The position numbers were made by a program, and so were the translations under genes. A stretch of DNA of 64,000 bases, from assembly GCA_025617745.1 (NCBI GenBank), contig CM046864.1, positions 29,326,199-29,390,198 of the forward strand. Reading direction: 5' to 3'. Under the pieces are notes generated by a model. The model was given only the letters and a program-made list of their open reading frames with translations, made no database searches and was not told the origin of the DNA. Shown here piece by piece: positions 29,028 to 41,700 of the stretch. Each line of letters opens with the position of its first letter. The first letter of the stretch is position 1. This DNA is from Heliocidaris erythrogramma. Taxonomy: Eukaryota; Echinodermata; Echinoidea; Camarodonta; Echinometridae.

Positions 29028-29272
29028 GGCGTGTCCAAAATGGGGTGCAGTAGGGTAACCCCCCCCCCCCCCCCCCCCTCCCCCTCCACTCCATTTTTAG
29101 GGTCAGGAAAATCAACGCATTTTTTTTGTTTTAGTAACGTCTACACTCTACAGCATGTGGAGATACAAAGGATACTATCCGCGCTCCCCCACCCCCCCCC
29201 CCTTCCTTTGGGGCTGGACCAAGGATTCTGCAACCCCCACCCCATCATCATCAATTTCTAGATACGCCATAC
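29028..29272. mobile_element. Possible hAT-like element with poly-C interior
   Basis: GGCGTGTCCAAAATGGGG on the left and GATACGCCAT on the right resemble, weakly, the inverted ends of the element at 24394-24683. Two poly-C runs lie between. Confidence 0.35.
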
Positions 29273-29439
29273 TGCATGACTGAGTTTTGGTTTTAATTTT
29301 TTATAGATGTTATCGTAGGCCTGTGTCAATATTATGGAAGCTTTCGAGGTAATAATTCGTTTGGGAATGCTTTTTCGATGTGAACATGTTCGAAGAATCG
29401 TATGATTGTACAGCAAATTCTGTCAATAAGAAACAAGAT

Positions 29440-30242
29440 ATCTCCCTCTCTTTTTTTGTCTCTCTCTCTCTCTCTACCTCTCCCTCTCTCTACCTCTCCC
29501 TATCGCCCCCTTTCTCTCTCTATGCAAGTATCTCTCTCCCCTTCTCAATATCATTCTCTCTCTCTCTCTCTCTCTCTGTCCCTTTATATCTCTCTCCCCT
29601 TCTCAATATCATTCTGTCTCTCTCTCTCTGTGTCCCTTTATATCTCTCTCCCCTTCTCAATATCATTCTCTCTCTCTCTCTCTCTCTGTCCCTTTATATC
29701 TCTCTCCCCTTCTCAATATCATTCTGTCTCTCTCTCTCTGTCCCTTTATATCTCTCTCCCCTTCTCAATATCATTCTGTCTCTCTCTCTCTCTCTCTCTC
29801 TCTGTCCCTTTATATCTCTCTCCCCTTCTCAATATCATTCTGTCTCTCTCTCTCTCTCTCTCTCTGTCCCTTTATATCTCTCTCCCCTTCTCAATATCAT
29901 TCTGTCTCTCTCTCTCTCTGTCCCTTTATATCTCTCTCCCCTTCTCAATATCATTCTGTCTCTCTCTCTCTCTGTCCCTTTATATCTCTCTCCCCTTCTC
30001 AATATCATTCTGTCTCTCTCTCTCTCTCTCTCTCTCTGTCCCTTTATATCTCTCTCCCCTTCTCAATATCATTCTGTCTCTCTCTCTCTCTCTCTCTGTC
30101 CCTTTATATCTCTCTCCCCTTCTCAATATCATTCTGTCTCTCTCTCTCTCTCTGTCCCTTTATATCTCTCTCCCCTTCTCAATATCATTCTGTCTCTCTC
30201 TCTCTCTGTCCCTTTATATCTCTCTCCCCTTCTCAATATCAT

Positions 30243-30273
<31 letters not shown>

Positions 30274-30308
30274 GTCCCTTTATATCTCTCTCCCCTTCTC
30301 AATATCAT

Positions 30309-30339
<31 letters not shown>

Positions 30340-31560
30340 GTCCCTTTATATCTCTCTCCCCTTCTCAATATCATTCTGTCTCTCTCTCTCTCTCTCTGTC
30401 CCTTTATATCTCTCTCCCCTTCTCAATATCATTCTGTCTCTCTCTCTCTCTCTCTGTCCCTTTATATCTCTCTCCCCTTCTCAATATCATTCTGTCTCTC
30501 TCTCTCTCTGTCCCTTTATATCTCTCTCCCCTTCTCAATATCATTCTGTCTCTCTCTCTCTCTGTCCCTTTATATCTCTCTCCCCTTCTCAATATCATTC
30601 TGTCTCTCTCTCTCTCTCTCTCTCTGTCCCTTTATATCTCTCTCCCCTTCTCAATATCATTCTGTCTCTCTCTCTCTCTCTCTCTGTCCCTTTATATCTC
30701 TCTCCCCTTCTCAATATCATTCTGTCTCTCTCTCTCTCTCTGTCCCTTTATATCTCTCTCCCCTTCTCAATATCATTCTGTCTCTCTCTCTCTCTCTCTC
30801 TCTGTCCCTTTATATCTCTCTCCCCTTCTCAATATCATTCTCTCTCTCTCTCTCTCTCTCTCTGTCCCTTTATATCTCTCTCCCCTTCTCAATATCATTC
30901 TGTCTCTCTCTCTCTCTCTCTCTCTGTCCCTTTATATCTCTCTCCCCTTCTCAATATCATTCTGTCTCTCTCTCTCTCTCTCTCTCTGTCCCTTTATATC
31001 TCTCTCCCCTTCTCAATATCATTCTGTCTCTCTCTCTCTCTCTCTCTCTGTCCCTTTATATCTCTCTCCCCTTCTCAATATCATTCTGTCTCTCTCTCTC
31101 TCTCTCTCTGTCCCTTTATATCTCTCTCCCCTTCTCAATATCATTCTGTCTCTCTCTCTCTCTCTCTCTGTCCCTTTATATCTCTCTCCCCTTCTCAATA
31201 TCATTCTGTCTCTCTCTCTCTCTCTCTCTCTGTCCCTTTATATCTCTCTCCTCTTCTCAATATATACCGGTGTATATATTATCTTTCTCTTGACTCAGTA
31301 TTTCTCTATCTCGCTCTTTCTGTCTTTCTCTGTCCCTTTTTATCCCCCTCTCTCTATCTTCCCTTTCTCTTAACTTAATCTTAATCTCAATATCATTCTC
31401 TCTCTCTCTCTCCCTTTATATCTCTCTCCTCTTCTCAATATATAGGTGTACTGTATATATTATCTTTCTCTTGACTCAGTATTTCGCTATCTCGCTCTCT
31501 CTGTCTTTCTGTCTTTCTCTGTCCCTTTTTATCCCTCTCTCTATCTTCCCTTTCTCTTTT
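29440..31560 (+). repeat. CT-rich minisatellite, about 30 units of 51-67 bp
   Basis: Each unit carries a fixed core (CCCTTTATATCTCTCTCCCC, then TTCTCAATATCATTCTG) followed by a TC run of variable length. The cores are almost identical across the array, while the TC spacers vary and account for the change in unit length. The last units (31240-31560) are diverged and contain palindromic ATATATACCGGTGTATATAT-like text. Long Ser/Leu-rich open frames here are artefacts of the repeat. Confidence 0.95.
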
Positions 31561-32690
31561 AAGTTCATCTTGATTTAGAATAGTAACAGCGTGGTGATAT
31601 ATATAACAAGCAGAGTCAAATGTATAGTGTTAGAAAAATAAAAATAGCATCATATATTTTCACGTGTAGGATAGTATATTTCCGACAAGTACATGGAAAC
31701 ATAATTGCAACATGAGTGCACATTACAAAATGGATACAAAAGTCGTGAAATCAATGGAAACACTTCAGTGGTAGTCAAGACTCATGCAAGAAAATGCATT
31801 CTTCGTGCATGATTTCAAGAGACAAACTGCCCATCATAATATGTAATAAAGAATTTCATCTGAATCAGAAATCATACAGTCACCATTGTATTTTATACAA
31901 ACTCGAGGTGTGTAAAGAAATAACATTTTAATGACTATAAAAAGCAAAAGTATGCTGATTACATTTGTATCTTTTACCATTGTGAGCACATACATTTCAG
32001 CCTTTTGGCTGCAGCATGTGCACTTTAGATGTATTCTGTATTTTCTGAAATAAACCTTGAATTGAACTGGAAAGAAAAATGAATTAATTGGAATGTCAAT
32101 ATGGCAAGAAATATCACAAACCATTTCAATTAACAAATCAAACTCCACCATCACATTCACAGCTGCCTTTTGAATACATGATCTGCAAAATTGTTCAATG
32201 CGGCACCTCACCCCCACCCCCCCCCCCCAGGTAAAAATGGGGGTGGCTCTTACAGGATTTTACAAACATTTTGTTTGCTTTTGTGCTAGGATGCTTTAAA
32301 TGTGTGCCTATAAATAACCTACGTGTACATGTATTACAGAGTTTAAAGCTACAGCATTGAAAGTCGCCTTACATACTGTGTAGAAAGACGTCTTGTGTAT
32401 AAGATCAATTATTTTTAAAACATTGTTACAACAATTTGGCTTGAAACATACATTTGACTTCCAAGTACATCATCATTTTACTACGTATATAACTTGCAAA
32501 ATATACACTGCAAGTACAAACTCCAAATCATGAAAATAGGTAAATAACACAGAATTCACTGTACAATGTACTATATCACTCATTGAACATGATAAATTTC
32601 TGTAAGTCTTCGAGTTACATACATGTATTCTCTTAAGCAATAATCTCTTTTGTTCAATACTTGATAAAAGGAAGTTGGTAACAATTTGCT
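31561..32690. other. Gene-free AT-rich intergenic stretch
   Basis: The open frame on the minus strand at 32217-31834 has no recognisable family and no splice support. A poly-C tract lies near 32217. Confidence 0.4.
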
Positions 32691-32692
32691 TT

Positions 32693-32775
32693 ATATTTTA
32701 TTTCCTTCTTACCACAAATATAACACTTTCAGTATAAACCAATTTTGGTCTAATAATCTTTTCCATGGCTGTATA
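32693..32775 (-). mobile_element. Partial Tc1/mariner-type foldback element, family CAGCC
   Basis: On the minus strand this is the left 80 bp of the element seen at 10716-10928, including the outer CAGCCATGGAAAAGATTATT end bordered by TA. The other half is missing. Confidence 0.75.
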
Positions 32776-33121
32776 TCATTCCCCCAAAGCTCATCAGTAA
32801 TGTAATATCAGTACTCTTCATTTAACAAAACTTTGGATTCATTTCATTGCATCTGCTTGGCAAAAAAATATATGCAAGCCTGTACGGGTGCATTGGCCAG
32901 TCTAAGAACAAGTCACTTTTATGAGTGAATTCCAACTTGCAATATCTCCTTATAGAAGTAGTAGCAATCCCGAACATGCAGAGCAAAATATCTTCTGGTG
33001 ATTGGTACGTTTAATTCACTTTCTGAACTTAATATATATCCTTGTAGTAGGCATGTCAGGACAAGTCAAAATCAGGTCAGGCATGTCGTATGATCCCAAA
33101 TGTGATGTCACACATTCAGGG

Positions 33122-33527
33122 TGTTCAGACGCTACAAATCTATACCAAAACGGTATAGCTATACGATGAAATTTTGCGTCTGAACGCTGACTAACGAAAC
33201 GACGTATAGCGAAACGAGGGTCAGAGCATCGTTTCGAACTAGAACTCGATAAAGAATCACTGTTCCGTGTCCGTCTGAACGTATGGCGACCATAGAACGG
33301 TATAACTGGGCGGGGCTTAACGGGAGCGCGCGTGAAAGGTGACCTTTTACCTCTCTTCCGCGGATACCTCGTGATCATAACAACACGCGCAGTGGGAAAC
33401 TGCGCATCTATACCACCTTTTTCACGACGGTCGCAATATGCGTCTGAACGACCCGTTAGCTATACGATGATTCTTTATACGTCGTTTCTTTATCGAGTTT
33501 CGGTATAAATTGAATAGCGTCTGAACA
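33122..33527. mobile_element. Foldback element with TGTTCAGACGC ends and GGG target repeat
   Basis: TGTTCAGACGCTA and TAGCGTCTGAACA are perfect inverted ends. Pairing continues to GTATA motifs. GGG occurs on both flanks (33119-33121 and 33528-33530). GTCTGAACG recurs inside. It is 406 bp, comparatively GC-rich and non-coding. Confidence 0.8.
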
Positions 33528-33639
33528 GGGGGTGAGTCACACAATGTACATAATAATTTAGATGTCTTACACCACCAACACATTAATTTTTTGAATAACC
33601 ACAAGTGGATAAAACATTTTTTTTTCAATTAATAAATAA

Positions 33640-34410
33640 GTTATAAGTAAAAGTGAAGATGTAAGAAACTATAATAGTTATTAAATCACCAATGTAATGT
33701 CAAAATACATGATTGTAATCAGGATAAATGACTCTCAAACATAAAAATATTTTAAAAGTACTGAAAGCATCAAATTGTCAGCAAGATATACCCGAGGTAA
33801 AAAAATTGTTGCTAAGTGTATATAAATTTGGCATTTGTCCAAGTTCTACTTACTTTAACTAAATAATAAATACAATTCAAAAAATAATTTATGCAAAGTT
33901 CTACTAATCACTTTTTATTATACATGTACTGTAATGTATAATCAAAAGAGTAGTTTCTCCATATATTTCGATAAATAAGGGTGGTTTCTTCATAATTTAG
34001 ACTATGTAATACTTTTCTATACAAATTATGAATAACCACTTTTTTTATTATACATACATATATGTATGTATAATAAAAAAGGTGCTTTCTCCATATGTAC
34101 TTTTTGATATTAATTTCTGTACTGGAAGATGCAATATACATTTATTTATTGGAGACATTTCAGTTGAAAATTAATGGAGCTATATCCATTCTTGTTTACA
34201 AAAGCTCTACTATATAACAATACCACATACAGTGTAATTCATAATTCTTGACTTCTGGTAAAGAAACTGCACTGACTTTAGTTATCATCCTCATATAGGT
34301 TGTTTGAACTATTAAAATTTTGACAAATGGATCGGTACCAATTTGAAGTACAAACACAGATGAACACAAACTGTGTGCATTTGTTCTCGTGGTAGAGAAA
34401 ACAAGCTAAA
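33640..34410. other. Gene-free AT-rich stretch with short inverted repeats
   Basis: TTTTTATTATACATAC and GTATGTATAATAAAAA pair near 34040-34085, and a similar pair lies near 33913. No gene is seen. Confidence 0.45.
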
Positions 34411-34420
34411 TTTTCTTGTA

Positions 34421-34611
34421 CAGTGAAACCTGTATATAAAGACCGCTCAAGGAAGACAAGAAAAACGGTGCTTATGAGCAGGCGGTCTTTATATATACAG
34501 GTTCCTTTAATACATATTTTCAATGAGAAATATTTTTCAAGGGAAACGAAAATTGCAGTCTTTATAGACAGGTGGTCTTTCTATACAGGTGGTCACTAAA
34601 GCATGTTTGAC
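34421..34611. mobile_element. Tc1/mariner-type element, family CAGTGAAACC, copy 1
   Basis: The TA-bordered CAGTGAAACCTG start and interior TATAAAGACC and AGGTGGTCTTT motifs match the pair at 56464-56636 and 56654-56844. Non-coding. Confidence 0.75.
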
Positions 34612-34616
34612 TATAT

Positions 34617-34622
34617 TTTATT
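34617..34622 (-). terminator. Candidate polyadenylation signal of the CLN3-like gene
   Basis: AATAAA on the minus strand lies about 1.1 kb past the stop at 35736. The 3' UTR would then contain two foldback elements. Other signals are possible. Confidence 0.25.
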
Positions 34623-34823
34623 TAGCTGTGATGCATTATCTGGTTCTTTCACTTGGAAAGTATTTATTTCTAGATTTGACGGGGTAAATTCACTGAAAGT
34701 TCATTTGATTTTGTGATAAACAGATTCCTGTCAATACCAGAAGTCAAGATCACCTTCAACCTAGTCATGTCTCAACATGACAATGCTTGGCTTTGAAAGA
34801 CAGACAATATTCTTTTAAAATAA

Positions 34824-34976
34824 CAGGAGCCTGATCGGTTAGTCACGGACAGCTGTAAGTCCTCTCCGAGGGATCAATGCCTTACCAAAGGACACTAGCG
34901 CATCCACTTGGTTTTGAACCTGGGTTACCCATTTACGAGAGACACTGCTCTACCACTGCGCCATCGCCCGTCGTCG
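34824..34976 (-). mobile_element. tRNA-derived SINE, family S1, copy 4
   Basis: The minus strand shows GGCGCAGTGGTAGAGCAGTG (A box region) and B box CCAGGTTCAAAACC. The body matches the other three copies. Confidence 0.8.
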
Positions 34977-34989
34977 GAGCATATGTCAG

Positions 34990-35125
34990 GGGAGCGTTTC
35001 ATCAAGTGTTTTGTCAGTGATTTTTAACGACAAATTTGCTCTCAGCCAATCAGATGCAAGGATTTCAGTAGCTTATAACAGTTGTCAGTAAAAATCACTG
35101 ACGAAACACTTGACGAAACACTCCC
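34990..35125. mobile_element. Foldback element, family GGGAGCG, copy 1
   Basis: GGGAGCGTTTCATCAAG and an inverted end (one G-to-A change) are flanked by CAG and CAC. A palindromic body contains TCAGTGATTTTTA and TAAAAATCACTGA. There are six copies in the window. Confidence 0.85.
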
Positions 35126-35200
35126 CACATTAGCCATTTTACGGTGTCAAAGCGTTGCAATACATCTCACACAAGACATAGCTTGATGCTTCACCAACTG

Positions 35201-35336
35201 GGGAGCGTTTCATCAAGTGTTTTGTCAGTGATTTTTAACGACAAATTTGTTCTCAGCCAATCAGATGCAAGGATTTCAGTAACTTATAACAGTTGTCGGT
35301 AAAAATCACTGACAAAACACTTGATGAAACGCTCCC
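35201..35336. mobile_element. Foldback element, family GGGAGCG, copy 2
   Basis: A nearly identical copy, flanked by exact CTG target repeats at 35198-35200 and 35337-35339. Confidence 0.9.
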
Positions 35337-35735
35337 CTGATCGTTTTCACTTGAATATGAATTTTTTATGACACACTCTAATGCATGTCTACCAATAAGT
35401 AATGTTGCAAATTTTATGCATACCGGTACCTTTCAAACAAAGGTTGTTCTTGACAACCTGAAAGCTTGCCGGACATAGCTACAAATTATGTATGCAAACT
35501 GGATTCCAAGCTTTGAGGCTCATTTATAAAAAGCAGGTTCATGGAATAGCTCGTCACTAGGTGCTCAGAGAATATATGTGCATAAATTTGTGTACACATT
35601 ACAGAAGCGGTCTATTCCCATATCATTGTGGACTTGCACTACACTGCACCTACCCGCTCAGACATTTCTGCATAATAGGCAAATAAAGGCATTAGAAAGT
35701 CTTGTAAAACTACCTCATCCACGCATGACTGCTGT

Positions 35736-38700
35736 TCAGTAATTCGCTAGTACTGTCTTGAAAAGAGCCGTCATCAATATAGCACACAATGATCGACCTA
35801 CAAAGAACACAGACCAAAAACAAACTAGATGAATATTCGACCGCGCGCGGTCGGAATTTATGCCTCCGCCATCACCAGATTGGAAATGTATGGCATACAT
35901 GTACACTCTAAAAAGGACTGGTCCAACAAAATGACAAATCTTTTCACTTAAAATGCACAGGAGACAGAAAAATTTATTTCATTTCATTTTCATATAAAAC
36001 TAGAAATATTTGATAACAAGGCTAAGAACCAGTAATTTCATGTAATTTTATGTAAATTGACCTCTGTAACCTCTGACCTTTGACCTACTTACCCCAAAAT
36101 CTAATCAGTTCATCTTTATATGGGTATGCATACTGGTACCAAGTTTGAAGTTCTCACCTCAGATAGTTCTTGAGATATCGCGGTAACGGTGGTAAAAACC
36201 ACTAATTCCATGTAATTTCATGTAAATTGACCTCTGTGACCTTTGAACTTTGACCTACCTACCCCAAAATCTAATCAGTTCATCTTCATATACGGTAACA
36301 TACTAGTACCAAGTTTGAAGTTCTTACCTCAAACAGTTCGAGATATCGTGGTAACGGTGCTAAAAACCAAGAATTTTTATGTAATTTCAGGTAAATTGAC
36401 CTCTGTGACCTCTGACCTTTGACCTACTTACCCCAAAATCTAATCAGTTCATCTTTCTATGGGGATACATACTGGTACCAAGTTTGAAGTTCTCACCTCA
36501 GATAGTTCTTGAGATATCGCGGTAACGGTGGTAAAAACCACTAATTCCATGTAATTTCATGTAAATTGACCTCTGTGACCTCTGACCTTTGACCTACTTA
36601 CCCCAAAATCTAATCAGTTCATCTTTCTATGGGGATACATACTGGTACCAAGTTTGAAGTTCTCACCTCAGATAGTTCTTGAGATATCGTGGTAACGGTG
36701 CTAAAAACCAAGAATTCTTATGTAATTTCATGTAAATTGACCTCTGTGACCTCTGACCTTTGACCTACTTACCCCAAAATCTAATCAGTTCATCTTCGTA
36801 TGGGGATACATACTGGTACCAAGTTTGAAGTTCTCACCTCAGATAGTTCTTGAGATATCGCGGTAACGGTGCTAAAAACCAGTAATTCCATGTAATTTCA
36901 TGTAAATTGACCTCTGTGACCTCTGACCTTTGACCTACTTACCCCAAAATCTAATCAGTTCATCTTTCTATGGGGATACATACTGGTACCAAGTTTGAAG
37001 TTCTCACCTCAGATAGTTCTTGAGATATCGTGGTAACGGTGCTAAAAACCAAGAATTCTTATGTAATTTCATGTAAATTGACCTCTGTGACCTCTGACCT
37101 TTGACCTACTTACCCCAAAATCTAATCAGTTCATCTTCGTATGGGGATACATACTAGTACCAAGTTTGAGGTTCCTACCTCAAATGATTCTTCAGATATC
37201 GCGGTAACGAGAAGTGGGACGGACGGACGCACGGACGGACGCACGGACGCACGGACGGACGGACAACCCGAAAACATAATGCCTCCGGCACCCACCTTCG
37301 GTGGGCGGAGGCATAAAAAAAACCCGTAAAGGAAGGGTGAATAACAAATCACAATTGCTTTATGTTCCTGAAGATGCTACACAATGATGCACTCACAAAA
37401 ATTGTGTTTTGCTAAGTTAGTTAGATACAGCCATAGAAAAAATTATTAGACCAAAGAATGGTTGTTGATAGTGCTATTTTTGTGGTAAGAAGGAAATAAA
37501 ATATCATAAAAGCAAGGTACAATTGCTGGAATTTGGTATTCATTCATTGAAATACAAAGACAAATCATTTACATTGTTTGTATGCATATTATAGTACTCA
37601 TATTATATTGGTCTAATAATTTTTTCCAGGGCTGTATTAAAAAAAAAATAAAAGCATATGACTGAAAACTTGCTTCACATTATCTATTTCTCATACTTGT
37701 TTGAAAACTTAGTCCCACATACACGAATTTAGATTTATAGTTCTTTTCTCAAAAAAATATTTGAATTTTGGAATTTATAAAGCAGGCTATACATGTATTA
37801 ATCTTTTTTTTCTCTACAAATTGGAAATAATGGGACTTTTAAATCTTTTTTATTCTGTTAAACAAAAATTCAGATGTACCTGTATTATGAAGGTATAATA
37901 TATGGACAGGTGCTATGTTGAAAAGTGTCTTGAAGAATGTCAATATGTATGGAAAACAAGTGAGTTCGAATTGTCCAACATGCAGTCGATACAAAGATTT
38001 TAATGCTTTAACTACCTTCTAAAACTTCCTAGCATCAGTTGTTATACATGTAAGTAATACAACAAAATTAGATCACTTTTTTGAACATATATTTAGTTTG
38101 TTCTGCTCAGAAAGTGGCATTAAACTGGTAGAACTTGAACAGTGCCATCTTACAGTTATTACTGCATTAAGATCATATAATTTGAAAATTAATTGCATTT
38201 TATTTTGAATTTTGACAAGCAAGCTGTTTGGACACTATGCACATTTCATATTTCAAACCATTTTTTTTAACTTGGCAAATGAGGATAATTGCTTGCAGCT
38301 ATTTTAAGCTTCTACAAATTAGAATGGGGCATGATGAGAAAATGAGAGGCACAGACACTTTTCAAATCCTGTAAAAAGATGGCGCTATTTAGGAGCTTAG
38401 TTTACTGTCACTTTCAAGGCTATGAAACAAGAGTTATTAAACCAAAAAATAAAAGTGGGAAATTGTCATAAACATGCTGGGATAACAACAAAGACACTTA
38501 CCAACTGTTATGAATATTGCAGTCATGTTTGCTAGTACGTCTCTATGCTGTTGTGGGTAAACGGCATCATTGTGTACCATATAAAACGTGTTGACATAGA
38601 TGGCACCCATTATGAGTCCAATTATAACCATGTAGGACGGCAGGATGTAAACCGGCATGAACTTGTACTACAGCATAGAACAAAGAGAAAAGAAATAGGA

Positions 38701-41700
38701 ATGTGTGACTCTACTCCATTCTCAGCATTCACAATATGATGCGCCACCTGTGGGACGCCACCTGTTGGACGCCCACAGATTTGGACGCCCGATTTCCAAC
38801 ATCCGGGGCTGACATCTAAAGCCCGGCGCACACTGCACGATCCGACTACGATGGGATTTTGGGAAAAGTTATATTTGATATGAACCTTCAAACATGTAAA
38901 ATCCATGTGATCAAAGTTCCGCATAATAGTATCAATACTAAAATAAAAGTTCTGGGCTACTGCGAGCCCCCGTGTAGGAATAAAAGCGAATTCAATTCTA
39001 AATCGTAGTGACGTCATACCAATCTTGCGATCGACTAAGATTTGAAGCCGATTTGGCCTTTACTCTAACCAGAAGAATTGCAGTTAACCAAAATTTCGAT
39101 ATTAGAATTTGTATCATTATTCTGAACTTCAAATGAGATAATTTCACTTTTTTAAACTTTCACTTTCAATCGGGTCGCAGTCTGCTCGTACAGTGTGCGC
39201 CGGTCTTAATCTTCGCTACGGCAGAACCGTTGTTGCACAGCCATTTCATCCACGGGTATTTCTCCAAATTGTTAAGTTTGGAAGCGTTGAAGCAGAGGGA
39301 ACATTCAACAAAAATTGTAGAAATATCCTGAGAAAATATGCAGTATGTATTGTTTGCATTAAAGAGAAGGTTGAGTTCTGGGAGAGGTGAAAAATAATTT
39401 GTAAACTATCTCATTCTTTTTATGTCAGTTTGGAAACACATCATAGTAGAAATGTCCCGTGAAAAAGATTGCTCTTCAAATTCATTCATATCCGAAAGTA
39501 TGATGAGAAATAGCTGAAATGTTCAGGCCGAACATTCATGCCACATGTGTATGCAGTCCCATATACCCATTTCTGTGTGCAGTCCATGTGCTTTTGAGTG
39601 AGATTGGGTCAATTTCTTATCATTTTGATGATTTCAAAACCTCACAGTTTACACCAATTCTTATGTAGACATGATCAAACTTTCCCAGTACTTTGAGACA
39701 GTTTCTTGCACAATGTAATCGGATGACCAGAACTCAACTTTATCTTTACATGTATAGTACGATGTCAAATATATCCCTTGAGACATTGCGGCTTTCGGGA
39801 AGTCTGTGGCACCCGACAGGTGGTGCACCCTACTACGAATACCAAGAATTGAGAACAGGATTCCATGGACACACCCAGCCCCAGCAAATAGAGGATTAGT
39901 CCATGTAAAATAATTTGTAATTTGCCTTGGTGTTTTTTTTAGGAAGTTAAGCGCATCATGCTCAAAGGAAACTTGAGAGGGTTCAAAATATGTCGAGTAT
40001 TAAAACATCTAATGGGTTACACTTACCCTTGTATTAACTACCCAGATGACAGAGTTTATGAACTGAATGGCCGCTAGGATATGTATCCTCCGTATCTTGA
40101 TGAGTTGAACGGAAGACAGCGAGGCGAACTGGGCAGCCTGCAAAGAGGATTTGGTAATACATTATTCATATGAAATATACAAACACTGCAAAATTTACAA
40201 AAGAACATTTTAATTTATAGAGGTACGTGTTGGGATACAATGGAGGTATCGGGGTACATGGAGGCGTTGTGGCGTGGTGGTCTAGAGGTGGAAGGTTCAA
40301 ATCTCAGCCCAGCTCTTAACGGTCTTTGGAACAATATCAATCTATGTTTGCCACTCTCCACACAGGTGCATACGTGTACGATTTGTAAGACGCATATATA
40401 CTTTATATGTAGTCTGGAACATTCAGTGTAAGTTTTGTCTGCATCTGCGGTCTTCATTTACGGTCATGACCTGGGCAGCGTTTCATCAAGTGTTTTGATA
40501 GTGATTTTTACCGACAAATTTGCTCTCAGGCAATCAGATGCAAGGATTTCAGTAGCTAACAGTTGTTGGTAAAAATCACTGACAAAACACTTGATGAAAC
40601 GCTCCATAGAGCTATAGATTAGGTAGCTGAGCTAAATGTGAAAATAATGTGAAAATAATACTGAAAAATTAGTGTTAAGGCAAAGATGTAACTACTGTAT
40701 CACTAGCACAGAAACCTAAAGTTATGAACTTGATTGGACTAAGTAGTATCAACTGTCATTCCGATATGTGAAATTACACATTTAAATTTAGCGATATCAC
40801 TAACAACATCTTTAGCATTCCTGGGGAGCGTTTCATCAAGCCTTTTGTCAGTGATTTTTACTGACAAATTTGCTCTCAATCAGATGCAAGGATTTCAGTA
40901 GCTTATAACAATGGTCGGTAAAAATCACTGACAAAACACTTGGATGTAAACCGGCATGAACTTGTACTACAAAAAAAGATAAAAAGAAGAGAAAACATGA
41001 ACGTGTGGCTCTACTCAATTCTCCAGTAGGGGGGGGTCTACTATTTATAAGGACTGCTATTCATGTAGTCACACGTTATGGATAGCGGTCCTTCTGGGTA
41101 ACGGTCATTATGACTAGTGGTCCTAATGACTAGCAAGGTAATTTGTCTATGGTTTGCTCGCTTTTTATAAGGACCGCTATTTATAAATGACGCTATTCAT
41201 TTTGTCACGCGTTATGGATAACGGTCCTTATGAATAGCGGTCATTATATGACTAGCGGTCCTCATCACTAGCGGTCCTCATGACTAGCGGTCCTCATGAC
41301 TAGCGGTCCTTACGACTAGCGAGTTTACCCCTAATTGGGAATGTGCTGAATTCTATACCTCAAGGCATAGCTGTAGAGATGCATAGAGCTCCGGACAATC
41401 CTGGTCATACTGTGTATTGTCCTCTGCTTTGGCTGCAGCTACCCGACATACATACGTTGCAAAGATTGCTATAGCGAGCTGCAAACAGATCGAAACAACA
41501 GAATATTAGAAGAACAGAATAATAAAGATGACAAAATATACATGTACTACCATGTTAAGAAAAACATTGTGTTATTGGTCTATCTATAGGGCTAAATCAT
41601 CTTCTATTTCATTAGGTTTTGGTTTGTTTTTTATTTTGTTGTGTTGTTTTTTTTTTTTGTTACTTGATATTTCTGTTTTGAAATGGCATAAAGAATAACA

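Noticed and set aside
29380-31378. Two overlapping open frames over 630 codons, rich in Ser, Leu, Ile and Pro
   Set aside because: They are created by the CT-rich minisatellite, which has few stop codons in any pyrimidine frame. Protein repeats follow the DNA unit and all three frames give similar text.
31834-32217. 127-codon minus-strand open frame as a gene
   Set aside because: No recognisable motif, low-complexity composition of AT-rich DNA, and no convincing start or splice context.
38437-38658. The open frame beginning at the internal Met of CLN3-like exon 13 as a separate small gene
   Set aside because: It is an exon: acceptor at 38668-38669 and donor at 38500-38501 bound it and the frame joins exons 12 and 14.
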